From Nonomuraea antri (lineage in GTDB: Bacteria; Actinomycetota; Actinomycetes; Streptosporangiales; Streptosporangiaceae): a stretch of 43,774 bases of DNA. This document shows, in pieces, positions 37,857-43,774 of the stretch (position 1 is its first letter; every line of letters starts with the position of its first letter). The notes beneath the pieces were generated by a model, which was not told the DNA's origin, searched no databases, and saw only the letters and a list, made by a program, of their open reading frames with translations. The translations under genes were made by a program, and so were the position numbers. The stretch spans positions 1 to 43,774 of the forward strand of contig NZ_JABCPZ010000072.1 in assembly GCF_013283785.1 (NCBI RefSeq). Reading direction: 5' to 3'.

Positions 37857-39020
37857 TCATGGTGTACCCCCGAGCCGCTCGATGATGGTGACGTTCGCCT
37901 GCCCGCCGCCTTCGCACATGGTCTGCAGCCCGTAGCGGCCGCCGACGCGGTCCAGCTCGTGCAGCAGCTTGACGGCCAGCACCGCGCCGGTGGCGCCGAG
38001 CGGGTGGCCGAGCGCGATCGCGCCGCCGTTGGGGTTGACCGTGGCCGGGTCGGCGCCGGTCTCCTTCAGCCAGGCCAGCACGACCGGGGCGAACGCCTCG
38101 TTGATCTCGACGGCGTCGAGGTCGGCGATGTCCATCCCGGTCCTGCCCAGCGCGTGCGCGGTGGCCGGGATGGGCGCGGCGAGCATCATGATCGGGTCGG
38201 CGGCGCGTACCGACAGGTGGTGCACCCGGGCGCGCGGGGTGAAGCCGTGGTCGCGTACCGCCCGCTCGGAGGCGACGAGCAGCGCGGCGGCGCCGTCGGA
38301 GATCTGGGAGGCCAGGGCCGCGGTGAGCCTGCCGCCGGGCACCAGGGGCTGGAGCCCGGCCATCCGCTCGGGCGTGGTGTCCCTGCGCGGCCCCTCGTCG
38401 ACGGCGACCCCTTCGTACGGGGTGATCTCGCGCTCGAAGCGCCCGGTGTCGACGGCGTGGATCGCCCGGCGGTGCGACTCGTACGCGTACGCCTCCATCT
38501 CCTCGCGCGACAGTTCCCAGCGCGCGGCGATCTGCTCGGCGCCGGCGAACTGGGAGACCTCCTGGGCGCCGTACCTGGCGGCCCAGCCCTTGGAGCCGGA
38601 GAACGGGGTCTCGTGCCCGAGCGGGCGGCCGGCCAGCATCGCCGCCGAGATCGGCACCATGGACATGTTCTGCACGCCCCCGGCCACCACCAGGTCGCTG
38701 GTGCCGGACATCACCGCCTGGGCGGCGAAGTGCAGGGCCTGCTGGGAGGAGCCGCACTGGCGGTCGATCGTGACGCCGGGCACGTGCTCGGGCAGTCCGG
38801 CCGCCAGCCAGCAGGTACGGGCGATGTCGCCGGCCTGCGGGCCGATGGTGTCGACGCAGCCGAAGATGACGTCCTCGACCGCGCCCGGGTCGGCGTCGGT
38901 GCGCGTCATCAGCTCGCTGAGCACGTGCGCGCCCAGGTCGGCGGGGTGGGCGCGGGCCAGGCCGCCGTTCCTGCGCCCGACGGGGGTCCTGACGGCACCG
39001 ATGATGTACGCCTCGCTCAT
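37857..39020 (-). CDS. fadA6: FadA6-like thiolase
   Basis: FadA6 cleaves the open-chain beta-keto CoA ester formed by IpdAB, releasing acetyl-CoA. The 387-residue thiolase has the nucleophile C89 in TIDRQCGSSQQAL, the catalytic H339 in NPNGGAIALGHPLGATGA, and C369 in MCEGGGQANVT. The ATG lies six bases after a minus-strand TACAAT box, so the mRNA is leaderless. A perfect KstR2-type operator overlaps the promoter, and the divergent neighbour is kstR2, the same arrangement as Rv3556c/Rv3557c neighbours in M. tuberculosis. Confidence 0.9.
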   Translation of the reverse strand: MSEAYIIGAVRTPVGRRNGGLARAHPADLGAHVLSELMTRTDADPGAVEDVIFGCVDTIGPQAGDIARTCWLAAGLPEHVPGVTIDRQCGSSQQALHFAAQAVMSGTSDLVVAGGVQNMSMVPISAAMLAGRPLGHETPFSGSKGWAARYGAQEVSQFAGAEQIAARWELSREEMEAYAYESHRRAIHAVDTGRFEREITPYEGVAVDEGPRRDTTPERMAGLQPLVPGGRLTAALASQISDGAAALLVASERAVRDHGFTPRARVHHLSVRAADPIMMLAAPIPATAHALGRTGMDIADLDAVEINEAFAPVVLAWLKETGADPATVNPNGGAIALGHPLGATGAVLAVKLLHELDRVGGRYGLQTMCEGGGQANVTIIERLGGTP

Positions 39021-39031
39021 CCGCGCATTGT

Positions 39032-39045
39032 AGCAAGCGCTTGGT
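39032..39045 (-). promoter_or_regulatory. KstR2-type operator before fadA6
   Basis: AGCAAGCGCTTGGT matches the consensus at all defined positions. It abuts the minus-strand -10 box TACAAT (39032-39027) and fills the spacer towards -35. Confidence 0.87.
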
Positions 39046-39083
39046 TACATCTGGAGTGCCTGATGAGCTGGGCAAGTTAGGTG

Positions 39084-39097
39084 AACAAGCGATTGCC
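39084..39097 (+). promoter_or_regulatory. Weak KstR2-type operator before kstR2
   Basis: AACAAGCGATTGCC differs at two defined positions from AnCAAGnnCTTGnT. It overlaps the probable -35 (TGAACA, 39082-39087) of the kstR2 promoter, whose -10 is CATAAT (39106-39111), six bases before the GTG. Confidence 0.5.
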
Positions 39098-39117
39098 CGT
39101 GGGCTCATAATGGTTAC

Positions 39118-39786
39118 GTGACAACGCGAAAGAACTCCGGCAGCACGGCCACACCGGCTAAGCGGCAGCGCGCGACCTCATCGGGGTCGGCGTCAGAGCG
39201 CCGCGACCACCTTGTCAAGCTCGCGGCGGAGCTCTTCGCACGCAAGGGCTTCCAGGCCACGACCGTACGCGAGATCGCCGACGAGGCGGGCATCCTCTCC
39301 GGAAGTCTCTACCACCACTTCGATTCCAAGGAGACGATCGTCGACGAGGTCCTGTCGACCTTCCTCGACGACCTGATCGCCCGCTACCGCGCCGCCGTCG
39401 ACACCAGCGCCGACCCGCGCACCGTGCTGTCGGAGATGGTGCGCATCGGCTTCGGCACGCTGGAGCCGCACCGCGCGGCGATCACCGTGATGCAGAACGA
39501 CTGGAACTACCTGCGCCAGTTCGAGCGCTTCAACTACCTCGTCAAGGCCGAGGACGAGGTGGAGCAGATCTGGGTGCGGCAGATCAAGGCCGGCCAGGCG
39601 GCCGGGCTGTTCCGCTCCGACGTCGACCCGAAGCTCACCTACCGCATGATCCGCGACACGATCTGGGTCGCGGTGCGCTGGTTCCGCCCCGGCGGCAGGC
39701 TCAACACCAACGGCCTGGCCGAGCACTACATCACCGTCCTGTTCGACGGCCTGGCCACGGGCGAGCGCACCACCCAGAAGGCATGA
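39118..39786 (+). CDS. kstR2: KstR2-like TetR repressor of the HIP regulon
   Basis: The 222-residue product is a TetR-family regulator with its DNA-binding domain near residues 30-75 (LAAELFARKGFQATTVREIADEAGILSGSLYHHFDSKETIV) after a long basic N-terminus. KstR2 represses the lower steroid genes and is released by HIP-CoA. Identification rests on the divergent fadA6 and on matching operators before seven transcription units in the window. GTG 39118 is six bases after CATAAT, giving a leaderless mRNA. The gene overlaps alkD-like at ATGA. Confidence 0.88.
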   Translation: MTTRKNSGSTATPAKRQRATSSGSASERRDHLVKLAAELFARKGFQATTVREIADEAGILSGSLYHHFDSKETIVDEVLSTFLDDLIARYRAAVDTSADPRTVLSEMVRIGFGTLEPHRAAITVMQNDWNYLRQFERFNYLVKAEDEVEQIWVRQIKAGQAAGLFRSDVDPKLTYRMIRDTIWVAVRWFRPGGRLNTNGLAEHYITVLFDGLATGERTTQKA

Positions 39787-40463
39787 GCCTGGCCAAGGCC
39801 GTCCGGATCGCGCTGCGGGAAGCGGCCGAGCCGGAGAAGGCCGAGGTGATGCGGGCGTACATGAAGTCCGACATGCCTTTTCTCGGCGTGCAGGCCGGGC
39901 CCAGGCGCAGCGCGCTCAAGCGCGTCTTCGCCGAGCACCGCTTCGAGACCGCGCCCGAGTGGCGGCGCGGGGTGCTGGCGCTGTGGCGCGAGGCCGAATA
40001 CCGCGAGGAGCGCTACGCCGCGATCGAGCTGTCCGGCCACCACCTCTACCGCGACTTCCAGACCCTCTACACCGTCCCCATGTACGAGGAGATGATCGTC
40101 AGCGGCGCCTGGTGGGACCTGGTCGACGACCTGGCCACGCACCGCATCGGCACCCTGCTGACGGCGTTCCCCGACTCGATGCGCCCGCTCATGCTGGAGT
40201 GGGCGCACGCCGGCGACCTGTGGAAGCGGCGCACGTCCATCCTGTGCCAGAACCGCTTCAAGGAACGCACCGACACCGCGCTGCTCTACGCGTGCATCGA
40301 GCCGAGCCTGTCCGACAACGACTTCTTCGCGCGCAAGGCCATCGGCTGGGCGTTACGCGAATACGCCAAGACGAACCCGGACGAGGTCGTCCGCTACGTG
40401 CGGGCCAAGGGCCTGACCGGGCTCAGCCGCCGCGAGGCGCTCAAGAACGTGCCGGTCACCTGA
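39783..40463 (+). CDS. AlkD-like DNA alkylation repair protein
   Basis: The 226-residue product is all-helical with the AlkD/AlkC-type HEAT-like pattern: YMKSDMPFLGVQAGPRRSALK near 26-46, WREAEYREERYAAIELSGHH, and WWDLVDDLATHRIGTLL, where the W-D pair matches the glycosylase site. DFFARKAIGWALREYAKTNPDEVVRYV near the end is characteristic. It should excise positively charged alkylated bases. The ATG overlaps the kstR2 stop, so it is co-expressed with the repressor, a partnership with no obvious metabolic reason. Confidence 0.9.
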   Translation: MSLAKAVRIALREAAEPEKAEVMRAYMKSDMPFLGVQAGPRRSALKRVFAEHRFETAPEWRRGVLALWREAEYREERYAAIELSGHHLYRDFQTLYTVPMYEEMIVSGAWWDLVDDLATHRIGTLLTAFPDSMRPLMLEWAHAGDLWKRRTSILCQNRFKERTDTALLYACIEPSLSDNDFFARKAIGWALREYAKTNPDEVVRYVRAKGLTGLSRREALKNVPVT

Positions 40464-40466
40464 CCG

Positions 40467-41303
40467 TCAGCGGGTCCACAACGCGTCCTGCACCGCCTGC
40501 ACCAGCGCCATCAGCTCGGGCGTGACCCGCTCCCTCGACCAGGCCAGCGCGTACGTGATCCGCAGCTCCCCCGCCTCCAGCGGCACGAAAGTGACGTCGT
40601 CCCGCCGGATCGTCCTGACCAGGAGCTGCGGGATCGGCAGCAGCCCGGCCCCGGCCGCCACCAGGTCGAGCGCGGCGGCGAAGTCGTCGTCGGCCACCAG
40701 CCTGGCGCGCCCGGGCAGCGGCCACGGCCGGGTGCCCGGCGTGAGCAGCACCTGCCCGGCCAGGTCGGCGCCGGTGACGCGCGGCCACGACGCCCACGCG
40801 TGCCCCGCGGGCACGGCCAGGTGGTCCACCGTGACGTGGAACCTGGCCGCAGTGACGAACTGCGCCGGGGCCGGCGTGGCCAGGATGGCCGCCGAGATCT
40901 GCCCGTCGGCCAGCGCCTGCGCCGCCGCCCCGCGCCCGGCCGCGCTCAGCTCCACCCCGATGGACGGGCTGCGCGCCGCCAGCCGCCTGGCCGCCCGCGC
41001 GGCCAGACCACCGATCAACGGTGGATAAGCCAGATGAATGATAGGCCGGGCGAGCCGGGATGCTTCGCCGGCGAACGCGCCCACGGACTCCAGCACCTGC
41101 TCGGCGTAGGGCAGCAGCCCCTTGCCCGCGGCGGTGAGCCGCACCTCGCGGGCCGTGCGCTCGAAGAGCCTGACTCCGGTGGCCCGCTCCAGCCTGGTGA
41201 TGGCCTGGCTCATGGCGGGCTGGGACATCCCCAGGTCGGCGGCGGCGGCCGAGAAGCTCAGCCGGGCGGCGACGCGCGCGAAGCAGTGGATCTCCTTGAG
41301 CAT
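40467..41303 (-). CDS. LysR family transcriptional regulator
   Basis: The 278-residue product has the N-terminal LysR helix-turn-helix (FARVAARLSFSAAAADLGMSQPAMSQAITRLERATGVRLFERT) and a periplasmic-binding-like effector domain. I chose ATG 41303 (MLKEIHCFARVAARLSF) because the fold begins there; an in-frame ATG at 41327 would put a perfect inverted repeat inside the coding region. It is divergent from metE, so control of metE, as by MetR, is a reasonable guess. Confidence 0.87.
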   Translation of the reverse strand: MLKEIHCFARVAARLSFSAAAADLGMSQPAMSQAITRLERATGVRLFERTAREVRLTAAGKGLLPYAEQVLESVGAFAGEASRLARPIIHLAYPPLIGGLAARAARRLAARSPSIGVELSAAGRGAAAQALADGQISAAILATPAPAQFVTAARFHVTVDHLAVPAGHAWASWPRVTGADLAGQVLLTPGTRPWPLPGRARLVADDDFAAALDLVAAGAGLLPIPQLLVRTIRRDDVTFVPLEAGELRITYALAWSRERVTPELMALVQAVQDALWTR

Positions 41304-41308
41304 AAGCA

Positions 41309-41325
41309 GCACCAATACATGGTGC
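41309..41325. promoter_or_regulatory. Inverted repeat between the LysR gene and metE
   Basis: GCACCA (41309-41314) and TGGTGC (41320-41325) flank ATACA. It lies six bases upstream of the LysR start and 67 bases upstream of metE, a usual position for a LysR autoregulatory site. Confidence 0.5.
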
Positions 41326-41392
41326 ATCAGATCCGGTGGGTAGGAAGGATTCCCAGCGTCCTGATCCGACGTTCTCTCAGGGAGTCACGAAG

Positions 41393-43558
41393 ATGTCCCC
41401 ATTCCCTCAGTCCACCGTGCTCGGCTATCCGAGGATCGGGCCGCGGCGCGAGCTCAAGCGGGCGCTGGAGTCGTACTGGGAGGGGCGATCCACCCGCGCG
41501 GAGCTGGAGCGGGCCGGCGCCGAGCTGCGGGAGCTGACCTGGCGCCGGCTGGCCGGGCTCGGGCTCGCCGGGCTGCCCTCGAACACGTTCTCGCTGTACG
41601 ACCACGTGCTCGACACGGCCGTGCTGCTCGGCGCGGTGCCCGAGCGCTACCGCGAGGCCGCCGACCCCTACTTCGCCATGGCCAGGGGCACCGAGGGGCT
41701 CGCGCCGCTGCGGATGACCAAGTGGTTCGACACGAACTACCACTACATCGTGCCGGAGATCGGCCCCGACACCGTCTTCAAGCTGGACGCCGCCAAGCCG
41801 CTGGCCGAGGTGCGCGAGGCGCGGGCGCTCGGCTTCGAGACGCGGCCCGTGGTGGTCGGTCCCGTGACGTTCCTGCTGCTGGCCGGGGCGCTGGACCGGC
41901 TGGACGACGTGCTCGGCCCCTACGAGGAACTGCTGGCCGCGCTGGCCGCCGAGGGGGTCGAGTGGGTGCAGCTCGACGAGCCCGCGCTGGTCGCCGACCG
42001 GACGCCGGAGGAACTGGCGGCGGTCAGGTCCGCCTACGACCGGCTGGGCTCGCTGACGACGCGGCCGTCGATCTTCGTCGCGTCCTACTTCGGCGACCTC
42101 GGCGAGGCGCTGCCCGCGCTGGCGGCCACGCCGGTGGAGGCCATCGGGCTCGACCTGGTCCGCGGGGCGGTGCCGGGCGCCGTACCCGGCCTCGCCGGTA
42201 AGACCGTGGTGGCCGGGGTGGTGTCCGGGCGCGACGTGTGGCGCACCTCCAGGGATCGGGCGCTGGCCACGCTGTCCGCGCTGTCGGCCGCCGGGGCCGG
42301 GCGGGTGGTGGTGAGCACGTCCTGCTCGCTGCTGCACGTGCCCTACGACGTGGACGCCGAGCCCGACCTGGACCCGGCGCTGTGGGCCCGGCTGGCGTTC
42401 GCCGAGCAGAAGGTGGCCGAGGTCGTCGACCTGGCCGGGGCGTCCGCCGCGGGCTTCGACGCGCCGCCGCCCGCCGAGCCGTCGGTGGCGCTGCGCGAGC
42501 CCGTCGTGCTGGAGGAGCGCGCACCGTACCCGGTCCGGGCCGCGGCGCAGGCCGCGCACCTGCGCCTGCCCGCGCTGCCGATCACCACGATCGGCTCGTT
42601 CCCGCAGACCGGCGCGCTGCGCGCGGCCCGCGCCGCCGTCGCCGCGGGCACGCTCGCGCTCCCCGACTACGAGCGCCAGGTCGAGGCCGAGATCGAGCAC
42701 GCCGTACGGGTGCAGGAACGCCTCGGGCTGGACGTGCTCGTGCACGGCGAACCCGAACGCAACGACATGGTCCAGTACTTCGCCGAGCACCTGGACGGAT
42801 TCGCCGTCACCAGGAACGGGTGGGTCCAGTCGTACGGCTCGCGCTGCACCCGGCCGCCGATCCTGCACGGCGACGTCGGCCGTCCTTCGCCGATCACCGT
42901 CCGCTGGGCCGGCTACGCCCAGTCGCTGACCGACAAGCCGGTCAAGGGCATGCTGACCGGCCCCGTCACGATCGTGGCCTGGTCGTTCGTCCGCGCCGAC
43001 CTGCCGCTGCGCGACGTGGTCCTCCAGGTGGCGGACGCGGTCCGCGAGGAGGTGCGCGACCTGGAGGCGGCCGGTGTGTCCATCATCCAGGTGGACGAGC
43101 CCGCCCTGCGCGAACTGCTGCCCCTGCGCCGGGCCGCCCAGACCGACTACCTGGAGTGGGCGGTGGCCGCCTACCGGCGGGCGACGTCCGGGGCGAGCGA
43201 ACGTACCCAGATCCACACCCACCTGTGCTACTCGGACGCCGACCAGATCCTGGCCGCCATCGACGGACTCGACGCCGACGTGACCACGATCGAGTCCGCC
43301 CGCTCCGGGGCCAGGATCCTGGGCGCGGTACGGTCGTTCGGCCGCGGGCTGGGACCGGGTGTCTACGACATCCACTCACCCCGGGTGCCCTCGGCCGGGG
43401 AGGTCGAGCAACTGCTGCGCCGGACGTTGGCGGCGTTGCCGGTGGAACGGGTGTGGGTGAACCCGGACTGCGGGCTCAAGACTCGGACGTATGAGCAGGT
43501 GGAGGCGGCGTTGACGAACGTGGTGTCGGCCGCTCGCCGCGTCCGGGAAACCCTCTAA
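41393..43558 (+). CDS. metE: Cobalamin-independent methionine synthase
   Basis: MetE transfers a methyl group from 5-methyltetrahydrofolate triglutamate to homocysteine. The 721-residue product has the N-terminal homologous barrel (LGYPRIGPRRELKRALESYW, MTKWFDTNYHYIVPE) and the catalytic C-terminal barrel (TTIGSFPQTGALRAARA, FGEHLDG-like FAEHLDGFAVT, GMLTGPVTIVAWSF). Zinc ligands are visible as H and C in THLCYSD, E in TTIESARSG, and C in NPDCGLKT. It is a little shorter than E. coli MetE (753). ATG 41393 has AGGGAG eight bases upstream. The upstream region is too short for a cobalamin riboswitch. Confidence 0.96.
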   Translation: MSPFPQSTVLGYPRIGPRRELKRALESYWEGRSTRAELERAGAELRELTWRRLAGLGLAGLPSNTFSLYDHVLDTAVLLGAVPERYREAADPYFAMARGTEGLAPLRMTKWFDTNYHYIVPEIGPDTVFKLDAAKPLAEVREARALGFETRPVVVGPVTFLLLAGALDRLDDVLGPYEELLAALAAEGVEWVQLDEPALVADRTPEELAAVRSAYDRLGSLTTRPSIFVASYFGDLGEALPALAATPVEAIGLDLVRGAVPGAVPGLAGKTVVAGVVSGRDVWRTSRDRALATLSALSAAGAGRVVVSTSCSLLHVPYDVDAEPDLDPALWARLAFAEQKVAEVVDLAGASAAGFDAPPPAEPSVALREPVVLEERAPYPVRAAAQAAHLRLPALPITTIGSFPQTGALRAARAAVAAGTLALPDYERQVEAEIEHAVRVQERLGLDVLVHGEPERNDMVQYFAEHLDGFAVTRNGWVQSYGSRCTRPPILHGDVGRPSPITVRWAGYAQSLTDKPVKGMLTGPVTIVAWSFVRADLPLRDVVLQVADAVREEVRDLEAAGVSIIQVDEPALRELLPLRRAAQTDYLEWAVAAYRRATSGASERTQIHTHLCYSDADQILAAIDGLDADVTTIESARSGARILGAVRSFGRGLGPGVYDIHSPRVPSAGEVEQLLRRTLAALPVERVWVNPDCGLKTRTYEQVEAALTNVVSAARRVRETL

Positions 43559-43619
43559 GCGCGAGGGGCTGCTAAGGGCGAGGGCCACTAAAGGCGAGGG
43601 CTTCTAAGGGCAAGGGCTT
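43555..43619 (+). repeat. Four tandem 16-17 bp units starting at the metE stop
   Basis: Units begin at 43555, 43572, 43588 and 43604, each of the form CTAAGGGCGAGGGCTT with small changes. The TAA in the first unit is the metE stop codon. Confidence 0.8.
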
Positions 43620-43774
43620 CGCCCTGGGGGCGCTGCGCGCCGAGGTCGGCTCAGGCAGCGTCTCCCAGGGGGCTTCGCCCCCTTCGACCCCCTAAAGGGC
43701 TTCGCCCGAGGCGCGCTGCGCGCGGGGGGAGCTCAGGCTGCGTCCTGTGGGGGCACGCCCCCACACCCCCGGCG
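43613..43774. repeat. Cluster of GC hairpins downstream of metE
   Basis: Several stem-loops of the type GGGC-TTC-GCCC occur: AGGGC/GCCCT at 43613-43625, AGGGGGC/GCCCCCT at 43667-43683 and GGGC/GCCC at 43697-43707. A different, stronger one with arms TGTGGGGGC and GCCCCCACA lies at 43746-43765. I see no gene here. They can end metE transcription and look like members of a dispersed palindromic repeat family. Confidence 0.7.

Noticed and set aside
41304..41392. Cobalamin riboswitch before metE
   Set aside because: Only about 90 bases separate the LysR start and metE, too short for this riboswitch, and no B12-box-like sequence is visible.
41327..43375. 682-codon open frame opposite metE
   Set aside because: metE is unmistakable with all zinc ligands. 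The opposite frame is low in complexity.
43555..43774. CRISPR array
   Set aside because: The units are contiguous 16-17 base repeats without spacers, and no cas genes occur in the window.
1..43774. Insertion sequences, integrases, tRNA or rRNA genes
   Set aside because: I found no transposase, integrase or recognisable structural RNA gene anywhere in the window.

Overview
The window looks like chromosomal DNA of a high-GC actinomycete. The third codon positions are nearly all G or C, GTG and TTG starts are common, many genes appear to start at the first base of the mRNA, and the small accessory genes are actinobacterial types. I think a Streptosporangiaceae-like genus (for example Nonomuraea) is likely, but nothing here proves it.

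The central content is a dispersed but nearly complete set of genes for degrading the last two steroid rings (C and D), the HIP pathway known from Mycobacterium tuberculosis and Rhodococcus. I can place fadD3 (HIP-CoA ligase), ipdE1 (formerly fadE30) and ipdE2 (formerly fadE33), ipdF, echA20, ipdA, ipdB, ipdC, fadA6 and the TetR repressor kstR2, plus two short-chain dehydrogenases that sit divergently from echA20 as Rv3548c/Rv3549c do. The strongest evidence that they act together is a repeated operator, AGCAAGCGCTTGGT or close variants, which fits the published KstR2 motif AnCAAGnnCTTGnT. It lies before ipdE2 (3112), a luciferase-like monooxygenase/PaaK-like/fadD3 operon (4644), a thiolase-like/DUF35 operon (16903), a flavin reductase/ipdE1/ipdF operon (17006), echA20-ipdABC (30962), fadA6 (39032), and weakly before kstR2 itself (39084). 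The same operator therefore covers genes outside the textbook pathway: the flavin monooxygenase, the flavin reductase, an Ltp-type aldolase pair and a PhoD-like phosphatase.

Layout. 1-460 is a GC-rich array of degenerate repeats beyond the 3' end of proS. 461-3011 holds proS and a membrane protein. 3112-8441 holds ipdE2 and the fadD3 operon. 8508-12857 holds a truncated adenylate-forming enzyme, an FprA-type reductase, a DUF6986 aldolase-like protein and CutC. 12982-15002 is a GNAT/GntR/small-protein unit. 15336-19632 holds two divergent operator-controlled operons. 19632-25501 holds a PadR/membrane-protein pair, a DUF2252/ATP-grasp pair, an SDR and a second ATP-grasp protein. 25591-29212 holds two tandem small secreted proteins, a NIPSNAP protein, a frameshifted SigE-family sigma factor with its membrane partner, and a P-loop kinase-like protein. 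29266-34321 is the SDR/echA20/ipdABC block. 34308-39786 holds a pentapeptide-repeat protein, a GH3 glycosidase, PhoD, fadA6 and kstR2. 39783-43558 holds an AlkD-like protein, a LysR regulator and metE. 43555-43774 is repeats and hairpins.

Two patterns not explained by the genes stand out. Several unrelated genes end in short tandem duplications that include the stop codon (18792, 29207, 31710 and 43555). Many promoters have a TAnnnT -10 box placed 6-7 bases before the start codon, so leaderless mRNA seems to be common here.
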